Assembly (NCBI RefSeq): GCF_002504165.1
Contig: NZ_CP021404.1
Span: 3,162,001 to 3,226,000 of the forward strand
Source: Pacificitalea manganoxidans
GTDB lineage: Bacteria > Pseudomonadota > Alphaproteobacteria > Rhodobacterales > Rhodobacteraceae
Direction: 5' to 3'
DNA length: 64,000 nt
Shown: piece by piece, positions 37,534-46,128 of the stretch
How positions within the stretch are numbered: the stretch's first letter is position 1
How the letters are laid out: each line of letters opens with the position of its first letter
Translations under genes and position numbers: made by a program
Notes under the pieces: generated by a model
The model's database searches: none
Told to the model about the DNA's origin: nothing
What the model saw: only the letters and a program-made list of their open reading frames with translations

Positions 37534-37554
37534 TTGGTTATATTAAATTACCAA
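37534..37554 (+). promoter_or_regulatory. AT-rich inverted repeat upstream of glcD
   Basis: TTGGT and ACCAA arms separated by 11 AT-rich bases, 18 bases before the glcD start in the DUF599/glcD divergent region. Arms of this form are seen in GntR/FadR-class operators, though those usually have a 3-base gap. It could be an operator for glycolate control, or simply the -10 region of glcD (TATATT lies inside). Confidence 0.3.
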
Positions 37555-37572
37555 TTGAAAGGGGTCACCGAC

Positions 37573-39024
37573 ATGCAGATGCCTGAGCCGCGCCGCGAGG
37601 TGCTCGACCGTGCGCCGCACATCCTGCAACGGCTGGAGGCCGCGCTGCCGGGCGGTATCATCACCGATCCAACGGAAACCCGCGCCTACGAATGCGACGC
37701 GCTGACCGCCTATCGCTGCCCGCCGCTGGCCGTTGCCTTGCCCCGCACCACCGAGGAGGTCGCGGCTATCCTGCGTATCTGTCATGCCGAAGGCGTGCCG
37801 GTCGTGCCACGCGGCGCAGGCACGTCGCTTGCCGGTGGCTCATTGCCCACCGCCGATTGCGTGGTGCTGGGCGTGGCGCGGATGAATGCGGTGCTGGAGA
37901 CCGACCTGCCCAACCGGCTGATCCGGGTGCAGACCGGACGCACGAACCTCAGCGTCACCGGTGCGGTCGAAGCGCAGGGCTTTTTCTACGCGCCGGACCC
38001 GTCGAGCCAGCTGGCCTGTGCCATCGCGGGCAACATCGCGATGAATTCCGGCGGCGCGCATTGCCTGAAATACGGCGTCACCACAAACAACCTGCTTGGC
38101 GTCACGATGGTGACGATGACAGGCGAGGTCATCGAACTGGGCGGCGGACATCTGGATGCGCCGGGCTATGATCTTCTGGGGCTGATCTGCGGCTCAGAGG
38201 GACAGCTTGGCGTGGTGACCGAGGCGACCCTGCGCATCCTGCCCAAACCCGAAGGCGCGCGCCCGGTCCTGATCGGGTTTGACGATAGCGAGGTGGCCGG
38301 TGCCTGTGTGTCCGACATCATCCGCGCAGGGGTGTTGCCCGTCGCAATCGAATTCATGGATGGCCCCTGCATCACCGCCTGCGAAGCCTTCGCCAAGGCA
38401 GGCTACCCGGCGTGCGAAGCGCTGCTGATTGTCGAGGTCGAAGGGTCGGAGGCCGAAATCGATCAGCAGCTCGCGCAGATCACCGCCATCGCCCGGCGTC
38501 ACGATCCGGTGGAAATCCGCGAAAGCCGTTCCGCCGAAGAAAGCCAGCGGATCTGGCTGGGCCGAAAATCGGCTTTTGGCGCGATGGGGCAGATCAACGA
38601 TTACATGTGCCTCGACGGCACCATTCCCGTTTCCGCCCTGCCTATGGTGCTGGGGCGCATCGGCGCGTTGTCGGATGAATACGGGCTGAAGGTCGCGAAT
38701 GTGTTTCATGCGGGCGACGGCAATATGCACCCGCTGATCCTGTTTGACGCCAACACCCCCGGCCAACTGGAAACCTGCGAGGCGCTCGGGGCGGAGATCC
38801 TGAAGCTCTGCGTCGAAGCAGGCGGCTGCCTGACCGGCGAACATGGTGTCGGCGTCGAGAAACGCGACCTGATGACCCATCAATTCACCGCTGACGATCT
38901 GGAGGCCCAGATGGCGATCAAGGACGTGTTCGATCCGCATTGGCTGCTGAACCCGGCTAAGGTTTTCCCCCTCTCGGTCAGCGCCTCGCGGCGTGAGGGC
39001 GGCGGGCTGCGGGGGGCGGCATGA
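37573..39024 (+). CDS. glcD: Glycolate oxidase subunit GlcD
   Basis: A 483-residue FAD subunit. The vanillyl-alcohol-oxidase-type FAD domain is seen in VPVVPRGAGTSLAGGSLPT, IAMNSGGAHCLKYGVTTNN and GSEGQLGVVTEATLRI. The C-terminal cap has NVFHAGDGNMHPLILFD and GCLTGEHGVGVEKRDL. GlcDEF oxidises glycolate to glyoxylate and passes electrons to the quinone pool. The ATG at 37573 follows AAGGGG at 8 bases. An AT-rich promoter-like region with an inverted repeat lies just upstream. It overlaps glcE. Confidence 0.95.
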   Translation: MQMPEPRREVLDRAPHILQRLEAALPGGIITDPTETRAYECDALTAYRCPPLAVALPRTTEEVAAILRICHAEGVPVVPRGAGTSLAGGSLPTADCVVLGVARMNAVLETDLPNRLIRVQTGRTNLSVTGAVEAQGFFYAPDPSSQLACAIAGNIAMNSGGAHCLKYGVTTNNLLGVTMVTMTGEVIELGGGHLDAPGYDLLGLICGSEGQLGVVTEATLRILPKPEGARPVLIGFDDSEVAGACVSDIIRAGVLPVAIEFMDGPCITACEAFAKAGYPACEALLIVEVEGSEAEIDQQLAQITAIARRHDPVEIRESRSAEESQRIWLGRKSAFGAMGQINDYMCLDGTIPVSALPMVLGRIGALSDEYGLKVANVFHAGDGNMHPLILFDANTPGQLETCEALGAEILKLCVEAGGCLTGEHGVGVEKRDLMTHQFTADDLEAQMAIKDVFDPHWLLNPAKVFPLSVSASRREGGGLRGAA

Positions 39025-40154
39025 GCGCGCCCCTCACCCCCACCTCCGAAGCCGAACTGGCGCAGATCATCGGCTCGGCCACCGTGCCATTGTCCATCCG
39101 GGGGGGCGCGACCCGGGGTGTAGACAGCACGGGCACGCTGCTATCCACCAGCGAATTGCGCGGGATCACCCTTTACGAACCCGGCGCATTGACGCTGGTT
39201 GCGCAGGCCGGAACCCCGCTGGAAGACATCGAAGCGACGCTCGCCGCCGAAGGGCAGCGGCTGGCCTTCGAGCCGCTGGACCTGCGCGCGCTGCTGGGCA
39301 CCACCGGCACTCCGACACTGGGCGGGGCGATTGCCGCCAATGCCAGCGGCCCGCGCCGGATCGCGGTCGGCGCGGCGCGGGATTTCCTGCTGGGCGTGCG
39401 CTTCGTCGATGGGATGGGACGGGTGATTTCCAATGGCGGGCGGGTGATGAAGAACGTCACCGGCTACGATCTGGTGAAGCTGCTTGCAGGCTCATGGGGC
39501 ACGCTCGGCGTGCTGAGCGAGGTCAGCCTAAAGGTTCTGCCGCGCCCCGAAACCTCCGCCACGCTCGTATTGCACGGGCTGGACGTGGACCGCGCGGTGG
39601 AGGCCCTGTCGGCAGGTCTGGGGTCCCCGTTCGAGGTCACGGGCGCGGCGCATTTGCCTGACACGGACGAAACGTTGCTCCGGATCGAAGGGCAGGCAAG
39701 CTCCGTCGCCTATCGCGCCGGGCGGCTGGCGGAGGCGCTCACCCCCTACGGCACGGCGGAGCAGCGCGAGGGGTTCGACTGGACACCGATCCGCGACGTG
39801 ACAGGCTGGGCTCAGGGTAGACCGCGCGGGGCGGACGATGTTTGGCGCGTGTCGGTAAAACCCTCAGACGCGCCCGCGCTGGCCGCCCGTATGCCCGAAC
39901 GCGCGGCGCTGCGGCTGGACTGGGGCGGCGGACTGATCTGGGTCGCGGTGCCGCCGGGCACCGACCTTCGTGCGCCTCTCGCCTCCTTTGCCGGGCATGC
40001 CACACGGGTGCGCGGTGATGCGGCGGATGGCATTTCCCGGCTGCACCCCGAACCCGCCGCCATCGCCGCGCTCTCGGCCGGGATCAAGGCCCGCTTCGAT
40101 CCGCGCGGCCTGCTCAACCCCGGCGCCATGGGCCCGGCGCAAGGAACCCGCTGA
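39021..40154 (+). CDS. glcE: Glycolate oxidase subunit GlcE
   Basis: A 377-residue FAD-binding subunit, shorter than GlcD. The FAD domain is seen as LSIRGGATRGVDS, LGTTGTPTLGGAIAANASGPRRI and NGGRVMKNVTGYDLVKLLAGSWGTLGVL. The C terminus is weakly conserved apart from ARFDPRGLLNPG-like KARFDPRGLLNPG. It starts inside the glcD stop (ATGA) and its stop overlaps the glcF start (TGATG), so the three are tightly coupled. Confidence 0.95.
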   Translation: MSAPLTPTSEAELAQIIGSATVPLSIRGGATRGVDSTGTLLSTSELRGITLYEPGALTLVAQAGTPLEDIEATLAAEGQRLAFEPLDLRALLGTTGTPTLGGAIAANASGPRRIAVGAARDFLLGVRFVDGMGRVISNGGRVMKNVTGYDLVKLLAGSWGTLGVLSEVSLKVLPRPETSATLVLHGLDVDRAVEALSAGLGSPFEVTGAAHLPDTDETLLRIEGQASSVAYRAGRLAEALTPYGTAEQREGFDWTPIRDVTGWAQGRPRGADDVWRVSVKPSDAPALAARMPERAALRLDWGGGLIWVAVPPGTDLRAPLASFAGHATRVRGDAADGISRLHPEPAAIAALSAGIKARFDPRGLLNPGAMGPAQGTR

Positions 40155-41479
40155 TGCAGACGCAATTCACCCCCGAACAGCTGGCCGATCCGGCCACCGC
40201 ACGGTCGAACGAAATTCTGCGGGCATGTGTGCATTGCGGCTTCTGCACCGCAACCTGCCCAACCTATCAGGTGCTGGGCGATGAACTCGACAGTCCGCGC
40301 GGACGAATTTACCTGATCAAGGACATGCTGGAGAGCGGCCGTCCGGCAGACGAAAAAACCGTCAAACACGTGGACCGCTGCCTGTCCTGTCTGGCCTGCA
40401 TGACCACCTGCCCTTCGGGCGTGCATTACATGCATCTGGTCGATCACGCCCGCGCGCATATCGAGGCCACCTATCGCCGCCCATGGCGCGACCGGGCCCT
40501 GCGCTGGATGCTGGCGCGGGTGCTGCCCTATCCGTCGCGCTTCCGGCTGGCGCTGCTGGGGGCGAAGATCGGGCGGCCCTTCAGGTTTCTGATGCCGGAC
40601 GCCCGCCTGCGCGCCATGCTGGACATGGCCCCGCGCCAGATCCCACCTGTCAGCCGCAACGACGATCCACAGACGTTCACCGCGACCACGCCCCGGCGGA
40701 TGCGCGTGGCACTGCTGACCGGCTGCGCGCAAAAGGCGCTCGACACCGATATCAACGACGCGACCATTCGCCTGTTGCGGCGGCTGGGCTGCGAAGTGGT
40801 GGTGGCGCAGGGCGCGGGCTGCTGCGGCGCGCTTACCCACCACATGGGGCGCGAGGCCGAGGCGCATGGCTCCGCCGCCGCCAATATCCGGGCATGGACC
40901 CGCGAGATCGACGGGGACGGATTGGACGCGATCGTCATCAACACGTCCGGCTGCGGCACCACGGTGAAGGATTACGGGCACATGTTCCGCAACGATCCCT
41001 TGGCGGGCGATGCCGCGCGGGTTGCGGCGCTGGCCGTGGATGTGACCGAACTGATCGCACGCATCGGCCTTCCGGAGATTGCCCCTGTCCCTACCTCTGC
41101 CTCTGACGCACCGCGCGGCCTACGCGTCACATATCATGCCGCCTGTTCGCTTCAGCACGGACAGCGGGTCACGGACGCGCCAAAGGCACTCTTGGCGCAG
41201 GCGGGCTTTGCCGTCGCGACGCCTGCGGACGGACATTTGTGCTGCGGCTCGGCAGGCACCTATAACCTGATGCAGCCGGAGCTGTCGCAGGCGCTAAAGG
41301 CGCGTAAGCTCGACACCCTGCGCGCCACGGCCCCGCAGGTGATCGCAGCCGGAAATATCGGTTGCATGATGCAACTGGCGGGCGGCGCGGGCGTGCCGGT
41401 GGTGCATACGGTCGAATTGTTGGACTGGGCGACGGGCGGGCCGAAACCGGCCAAGATCGCAGCGGCGGAGGCCACCTGA
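40154..41479 (+). CDS. glcF: Glycolate oxidase iron-sulfur subunit GlcF
   Basis: A 441-residue electron-transfer subunit. Two [4Fe-4S] ferredoxin motifs lie at the N terminus (Cys25/28/31/35 in CVHCGFCTATCP and Cys76/79/82/86 in CLSCLACMTTCP). Two CCG-type domains follow (GAGCCGALTHHMG, then HLCCGSAGTYNL), which bind additional cofactors in this family. It completes glcDEF. The gene ends in TGA; the next 100 bases hold no terminator I can recognise. Confidence 0.95.
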   Translation: MQTQFTPEQLADPATARSNEILRACVHCGFCTATCPTYQVLGDELDSPRGRIYLIKDMLESGRPADEKTVKHVDRCLSCLACMTTCPSGVHYMHLVDHARAHIEATYRRPWRDRALRWMLARVLPYPSRFRLALLGAKIGRPFRFLMPDARLRAMLDMAPRQIPPVSRNDDPQTFTATTPRRMRVALLTGCAQKALDTDINDATIRLLRRLGCEVVVAQGAGCCGALTHHMGREAEAHGSAAANIRAWTREIDGDGLDAIVINTSGCGTTVKDYGHMFRNDPLAGDAARVAALAVDVTELIARIGLPEIAPVPTSASDAPRGLRVTYHAACSLQHGQRVTDAPKALLAQAGFAVATPADGHLCCGSAGTYNLMQPELSQALKARKLDTLRATAPQVIAAGNIGCMMQLAGGAGVPVVHTVELLDWATGGPKPAKIAAAEAT

Positions 41480-41579
41480 TCCCGGCGCAGCGCCGCTGCC
41501 CAGAACCCAGACGGTTGCCGCCGCAATTCGGCCTCAAGCGGCGGTTAACCCTGTGGGCGACACGACCGGAGCCGCCCCC

Positions 41580-42371
41580 ATGCCACTGCGCCTACCCTCT
41601 GCCCTGCGCCGCCTGTTCAGCCTGACCCTTGCGCTGTTGAGCCTTGCGGCACCGCTCAGCGCGGGGGACGACATTCAACGGCTCGACACCGGCGATGACG
41701 GGCGCGGCTGGGAAGCCGTGGGGCGGATCGACATGGCGGGCGCGGGGTTCTGTACCGGGGCACTTATCGCACCCGATCTGGTGCTGACCGCCGCGCATTG
41801 CCTGTTTGACGCGCAAGGCGACGCCCCAATTGACCCGGCGCGCATGACCTTCCGTGCAGGGTGGCGCAATGGCCGGGCCGAGGCCTATCGCGGGGTGCGG
41901 CGCGCTGTCGTGCATCCGGATTTCATCAACCTGCATGATGACCGGCTTGCACGCATCGCTCATGATTTGGCGCTGTTGCAACTGGATCAGCCGATCCGCT
42001 CCAATCGCATCGTGCCGTTTGACACAGCGACGGCCCTGACCACGGGCGCTGAGGTGGAACTTGTCTCCTACGCGCAGGGCCGGTCGGAGGCACCGTCCTT
42101 GCAAGACGTGTGCCATGTGCTAGAACAGCGCGACGGTGTCGCAATGATCGACTGCGCCGTGAATTTTGGGGCCTCCGGCGCCCCGGTTTTCGTAGCCGCC
42201 CGCGACGGGATGCAGATCGCATCTGTCGTCTCGGCCAAGGCCGCGATCGGGGGCATGCCCGTGGCGCTTGGCGTGGATCTGGCGCGGCCGCTTGCGGAAC
42301 TACGCGCTGCATTCGACACGCCCCAAACCATCCGCAAGGCTGATATCGGGGCGAAATTTCTAAAGCCCTGA
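41580..42371 (+). CDS. Exported trypsin-like serine protease
   Basis: A 263-residue S1-type protease with a signal peptide (about 28 residues, RLFSLTLALLSLAAPLSAG). The catalytic triad is complete: His73 (LTAAHC), Asp129 (HDLALLQLD) and Ser199 (GASGAPVF, in place of the classical GDSGGP). Missing Asp before the Ser means primary specificity may differ from trypsin. It should act in the periplasm or outside the cell. GGAG lies 9 bases before the ATG at 41580. No PDZ domain is present, so it is not a DegP homologue. Confidence 0.85.
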   Translation: MPLRLPSALRRLFSLTLALLSLAAPLSAGDDIQRLDTGDDGRGWEAVGRIDMAGAGFCTGALIAPDLVLTAAHCLFDAQGDAPIDPARMTFRAGWRNGRAEAYRGVRRAVVHPDFINLHDDRLARIAHDLALLQLDQPIRSNRIVPFDTATALTTGAEVELVSYAQGRSEAPSLQDVCHVLEQRDGVAMIDCAVNFGASGAPVFVAARDGMQIASVVSAKAAIGGMPVALGVDLARPLAELRAAFDTPQTIRKADIGAKFLKP

Positions 42372-42420
42372 CACGGGTTGCGCGGCTGTCACGAATGCGT
42401 GATCTCGCTTTACCATTCCT

Positions 42421-42451
42421 CTTGAAAGCCCTGCGCACGCTCCCCAACTAT
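42421..42451 (+). promoter_or_regulatory. RpoH (sigma-32)-type promoter of the small heat-shock gene
   Basis: CTTGAAA (-35) and CCCCAACTAT (-10) are separated by 14 bases, close to the heat-shock consensus CTTGAAA-N11-16-CCCCATNT. It lies about 100 bases before the hsp20 start codon, leaving room for a structured leader. Confidence 0.8.
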
Positions 42452-42458
42452 GCCTCAT

Positions 42459-42546
42459 CGGACGCCAATGACGGGTCCGGTGAACACGGATTGGCGGCTG
42501 TCCTCATATGGAAGTCGCCCCCACTTGCATCGCTTTTCGGAGGATG
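42459..42546 (+). promoter_or_regulatory. ROSE-like RNA thermometer in the hsp20 leader
   Basis: Three consecutive hairpins fill the leader. Hairpin 1: CGGAC/GTCCG (42459-42479). Hairpin 2: 42493-42519, a 10-bp stem with one bulged G and loop TCATAT. Hairpin 3: 42528-42546, where CATC-G-CT pairs with AG-GATG around loop TTTCGG. Hairpin 3 contains the UYGCU element of ROSE thermometers (TCGCT, 42530-42534) opposite the ribosome binding site GGAGG, with the middle G bulged as ROSE requires. Pairing was worked out by eye. Confidence 0.6.
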
Positions 42547-42549
42547 AAT

Positions 42550-43008
42550 ATGCGTAGTTACGATCTTGCCCCGCTTTACCGTGCCACTGTCGGTTTCGAC
42601 CGGGTGGCCGACCTGATGGATCGGGTTCTGGCCGCCGATGTGGCCCAGCCGACCTATCCCCCCTACAACATCGAAAAGACCGACGAGAACGCTTACCGGA
42701 TTTCGGTAGCCGTCGCGGGCTTTGCTGAGGCTGACCTCAACGTCGAGGTGAAGGACAGCGCGCTTGTCGTGTCCGCCCGCAAGGCCGAGGCCGAAGAGCA
42801 GAAGACCTATCTGCATCGCGGCATCGCCACCCGCGCGTTCGAGCGTCGGTTCCATCTGGCCGATCATGTCCGCGTCACCGGCGCGACCCATGTCGACGGG
42901 ATGCTGCATATCGAACTGGTGAAGGAAGTGCCCGAGGCACTGAAACCCCGCCGCATCGAGATTGCAAAAGGCAATTCCGAGGCCACGGCTCAGACGATTG
43001 ACGCCTAA
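42550..43008 (+). CDS. Small heat-shock protein, Hsp20/alpha-crystallin family
   Basis: A 152-residue IbpA-like chaperone. The alpha-crystallin domain runs from PPYNIEKTDENAYRISVAVAG to about residue 125, with the AxxxxGxL-like VDGMLHIEL near its end and a short C-terminal extension. It binds unfolding proteins and holds them for refolding. The start at 42550 (second ATG) has GGAGG 6 bases upstream; the ATG at 42544 sits too close. It is controlled by an RpoH-type promoter and a probable RNA thermometer, and is closed by a strong terminator. Confidence 0.95.
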   Translation: MRSYDLAPLYRATVGFDRVADLMDRVLAADVAQPTYPPYNIEKTDENAYRISVAVAGFAEADLNVEVKDSALVVSARKAEAEEQKTYLHRGIATRAFERRFHLADHVRVTGATHVDGMLHIELVKEVPEALKPRRIEIAKGNSEATAQTIDA

Positions 43009-43040
43009 GCGGCATCTCGTTTCAGACCTGTATGACACCG

Positions 43041-43068
43041 AAGGCGCGCGGCCACCCGCGCGCCTTTT
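43041..43068 (+). terminator. Rho-independent terminator of hsp20
   Basis: A perfect 11-bp stem (AAGGCGCGCGG / CCGCGCGCCTT) with a CCAC loop, followed by TT. It starts 32 bases after the stop. Confidence 0.8.
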
Positions 43069-43125
43069 GCATGTGCCGCTGCACTGCGGCTTGCCCCCGG
43101 TGCGGCCCTGCCGTATCGCATCCCC

Positions 43126-43578
43126 ATGACCAAGATACTCGCCTATACCGACGGAGCTTGCTCCGGCAATCCCGGCCCCGGCGGCTGGGGTGCGCTGCTG
43201 ATCGCCAAGGATGGGGAAACCATCCTCAAAGAGCGCGAATTGAAAGGTGGCGAGCCTGACACCACCAACAACCGGATGGAGTTGATGGCGGCGATTTCCG
43301 CGCTGGAAAGCCTGTCACGGGCGTCTGTCATCACGGTCGTCACGGACAGCGCCTACGTCAAGAACGGCGTCACCGGCTGGATTCACGGCTGGAAGCGCAA
43401 CGGCTGGAAAACCTCGACCCGCAAGCCGGTGAAGAATGTCGATCTGTGGCAGCGGCTGGACGAAGCCCAGACACGTCATCAAGTCGAATGGCAGTGGATC
43501 AAGGGGCATGCGGGACATCCGGAAAACGAACGCGCCGATGAATTGGCCCGCGCCGGGATGAAACCTTTCAAGCGCTGA
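43126..43578 (+). CDS. rnhA: Ribonuclease HI
   Basis: A 150-residue enzyme that cuts RNA in RNA-DNA hybrids. The catalytic acids are Asp9 ([11 protein letters not shown]), Glu52 ([10 protein letters not shown]), Asp74 (VVTDSAYV) and Asp138 (ERADELA), with the mobile-loop His in KGHAGHPEN. The basic protrusion ([17 protein letters not shown]) is present. Length matches E. coli RNase HI. No strong ribosome binding site lies before the ATG at 43126. It follows the hsp20 terminator, so it has its own promoter or read-through. Confidence 0.97.
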   Translation: MTKILAYTDGACSGNPGPGGWGALLIAKDGETILKERELKGGEPDTTNNRMELMAAISALESLSRASVITVVTDSAYVKNGVTGWIHGWKRNGWKTSTRKPVKNVDLWQRLDEAQTRHQVEWQWIKGHAGHPENERADELARAGMKPFKR

Positions 43579-43604
43579 GCGCGGCGGTTCGCCGACCTCG
43601 GCGG

Positions 43605-44879
43605 TCAGCCGTTCTCGGTCAGCACATGCCCTGCCAGATACAGCGATCCGCAGATCAGCACGCGCGCATCGGGCTGCGCGGCGATGATACGCGCCAGCGC
43701 CTCGGCGACCGAGGGGGCGGTTTCGGCGGGAATGTCGTTCGCCTCCGCGGCGCAGACAATGTCCTCGGGTCGGGCGGCGTGGGCGGTGTCGGGAATACCG
43801 ACGGCCTGCAACCCCCTCACCAGCGGCGCAAGCGCGGCGAGAAACCCGGCGCAGTCCTTGTTATCGAGCATACCGCAGATCAAATGCGTCGGGCGCGCGG
43901 GCATCGCGCGGAGCGTTTCCGCCAGAGCAGCGCCAGCAGCGATGTTGTGCCCCCCGTCCAGCCAGAGTTCCACACCCGGTGCGGCCGCGACCAGCGGGCC
44001 GGTCCGCAAACGCTGCATCCGCGCGGGCCATTCGGCGCGCGTAATGGCGGCTGCGCAAGCGGGTTCATCATGGCCCAGATGGCGCAGAGCCGCGAGAGCT
44101 GTGCCCGCGTTCATGATCTGATGCGGACCGCGCAGCACTGGCATCGGTAGATCCAGCAGACCGGTTTCATCCTGAAACACCAGCCGACCGCGTTCCTCCC
44201 AAACGTGCCAATGCTGCCCATGTGCCAGCAGCGGCACGCCCAGCCGGGCGGCGTGCTGTTCGATCACCTCCAGCGCCTCGTCTTCCTGCGGGCCCAGCAC
44301 GCAGGGCACGCCGCGCTTGAGGATGCCTGCCTTTTCCGCCGCGATTTGCGCCAGCGTGTCGCCCAGAAAATCCTGATGATCGTAGGACACGGGCGTGATG
44401 ACAGTCAGCTGCGGCGCCTCGATCACATTGGTAACGTCCAGCCGTCCGCCCAGCCCGACCTCCAGCAGCAGCGTATCCGCAGGGACGCGCGAGAACGCGA
44501 GGAACGCCGCAATGGTCGTGGCCTCGAAATAAGTGATTTCAGCCGCGCCATTGGCATTAAGCGTATCCGACAGGACATCGACAAGCGTCGGCTCGTCGAT
44601 CTCCGCCCCGGCCAGCCGGATGCGTTCGTTAAACCGCACAAGATTGGGGGAGGTATAGGCATGCACCCGTTGGTCCGCCGCCTCCAGCCCCGCGCGCAGC
44701 ATGGCGAGGGTCGAGCCCTTCCCGTTCGTGCCCGCGATATGGACGACCGGCGGCAGGTTGCGTTCAGGGTTGCCCAAGGTCGTCAGCAGCCGGTGCACCC
44801 GATCCAGCGAGAGATCCATCTCGGCCGGGTGCAGGGTCATCATCCGCGCACGCAGCGCAGCACTGTCGGGTCGGGTCAT
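43605..44879 (-). CDS. folC: Bifunctional folylpolyglutamate / dihydrofolate synthase
   Basis: A 424-residue Mur-ligase-type enzyme adding glutamate to dihydropteroate or folates. The P-loop GTNGKGS (residues 50-56), the LLEVGLGGRLDVTNV segment, SYDHQDFLG and the C-terminal WLDGGHNIAAG are standard. It works in the cytoplasm. It lies 67 bp after accD, the common accD-folC order, and converges on rnhA. Confidence 0.95.
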   Translation of the reverse strand: MTRPDSAALRARMMTLHPAEMDLSLDRVHRLLTTLGNPERNLPPVVHIAGTNGKGSTLAMLRAGLEAADQRVHAYTSPNLVRFNERIRLAGAEIDEPTLVDVLSDTLNANGAAEITYFEATTIAAFLAFSRVPADTLLLEVGLGGRLDVTNVIEAPQLTVITPVSYDHQDFLGDTLAQIAAEKAGILKRGVPCVLGPQEDEALEVIEQHAARLGVPLLAHGQHWHVWEERGRLVFQDETGLLDLPMPVLRGPHQIMNAGTALAALRHLGHDEPACAAAITRAEWPARMQRLRTGPLVAAAPGVELWLDGGHNIAAGAALAETLRAMPARPTHLICGMLDNKDCAGFLAALAPLVRGLQAVGIPDTAHAARPEDIVCAAEANDIPAETAPSVAEALARIIAAQPDARVLICGSLYLAGHVLTENG

Positions 44880-44946
44880 GGCCGCGTCACCATCCGTGTT
44901 GCGGGCCGTCGCAGCGCGGCGCCCCGATCAGGGCACCGCTGTCGGC

Positions 44947-46008
44947 TCAGGTCGATTTGGTCGGAGGGGTGGTTGCGGCAGCCTGTGCTTTGCCCGGCGC
45001 CTTCGCATCGGCGGGAGCGACGGTCGCGGCCCCCGGTGCGGGCTTCGCTTCGGGTGCGACCGTAGCTTTGCCACCATCCGCGGGGGCGGTGCTGTCCGCG
45101 GGCGGCAGCGCGGCGGCGTCTGCCTCATCCGGGGCTGGCAGATCACCGGCGACCGCAGGAGGCAGGCCCATCAGCATACGCACGATGCGGATCAGTTCGT
45201 CGCGCATCTGTTTGCGGTGAATAACCCGGTCCAGCATCCCGTGATCGAGCAGGTATTCCGCCCGCTGGAAGCCTTCGGGCAGCTTTTCACGGATGGTCTG
45301 TTCGATCACGCGCGGTCCGGCAAAGCAGATCAGCGTGTTGGGCTCCGCGATATGGACATCGCCCAGCATCGCGTAGGACGCGGTGACGCCGCCCGTGGTG
45401 GGATCGGTCAGCACCACGATGTAGGGCAGACCTTCTTCCTTCAGCATCTCGACCGCAACCGTGGTGCGCGGCATCTGCATCAGCGACAGGATCCCTTCCT
45501 GCATGCGCGCGCCACCGGCGGCGGAAAACAGGATCAGCGGGCGCTTCAGCTTCACCGCGCGTTCGGCGGCAGCGATGATGGCGTTGCCGACATAGGCCCC
45601 CATCGAGCCTGCCATGAACGAAAAATCCTGTGCCGCGGCGACAATCGGCGTGCGACCCATCTCGCCCTCGGCCACCAGCATGGCCTCAGGCTCGCCCGTG
45701 TTTTTCTGCGCGGCCTTAAGCCGATCCGGGTAGCGCTTCTGATCGCGGAAATGCAGCGGATCGGCCACCGGCGCGGGCACTTTCACCTCGGTGAACACGC
45801 CGCCATCGAACAGATCGGCAAACCGCGCGCGGGGCGTCAGCACCATGTGGTGATCGCAGTTGGAACAGACATTTAGATTGTCCGTCAATTCTCGGTGAAA
45901 CAGCATCGTGCCGCATTCGGGACACTTGCGCCACAGGTTCTCGGGCACCTCACGGCGCGAGAAAAGCGAGTTAATCTTGGGCCGGACGAAATTGGAAATC
46001 CAGTTCAT
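44947..46008 (-). CDS. accD: Acetyl-CoA carboxylase carboxyltransferase subunit beta
   Basis: A 353-residue subunit transferring CO2 from biotin to acetyl-CoA, paired with AccA. A zinc ribbon (Cys29/32/48/51) precedes the crotonase-like domain: GYVGNAI-like GAYVGNAIIAAAE, LILFSAAGGARMQEG, LTDPTTGGVTASYAM and GPRVIEQTIREKLPEGFQR. The last 70 residues are a low-complexity Ala/Pro/Lys tail not found in E. coli AccD (about 304 residues); it is probably disordered. The start has AAGG upstream. Upstream is asd, downstream folC. Confidence 0.95.
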   Translation of the reverse strand: MNWISNFVRPKINSLFSRREVPENLWRKCPECGTMLFHRELTDNLNVCSNCDHHMVLTPRARFADLFDGGVFTEVKVPAPVADPLHFRDQKRYPDRLKAAQKNTGEPEAMLVAEGEMGRTPIVAAAQDFSFMAGSMGAYVGNAIIAAAERAVKLKRPLILFSAAGGARMQEGILSLMQMPRTTVAVEMLKEEGLPYIVVLTDPTTGGVTASYAMLGDVHIAEPNTLICFAGPRVIEQTIREKLPEGFQRAEYLLDHGMLDRVIHRKQMRDELIRIVRMLMGLPPAVAGDLPAPDEADAAALPPADSTAPADGGKATVAPEAKPAPGAATVAPADAKAPGKAQAAATTPPTKST

Positions 46009-46049
46009 GACGCTGCCTTGCTGCCGCGGAGTTGCGGCCCGAGATAAGG

Positions 46050-46082
46050 CCGGGCCGGACGAATTGCAATCGCCCGGCCCGG
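46050..46082 (-). terminator. GC-rich hairpin between asd and accD
   Basis: A 9-bp stem (CCGGGCCGG / CCGGCCCGG) with a 15-base loop, 46 bases beyond the asd stop. No T-run follows on the minus strand, so it may be a weak terminator, a pause site or an mRNA-stabilising structure. Confidence 0.3.
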
Positions 46083-46128
46083 AATATGGATCATGGACCG
46101 CCTCGGCGGTCGGGCCTGTGCCGAAGGC

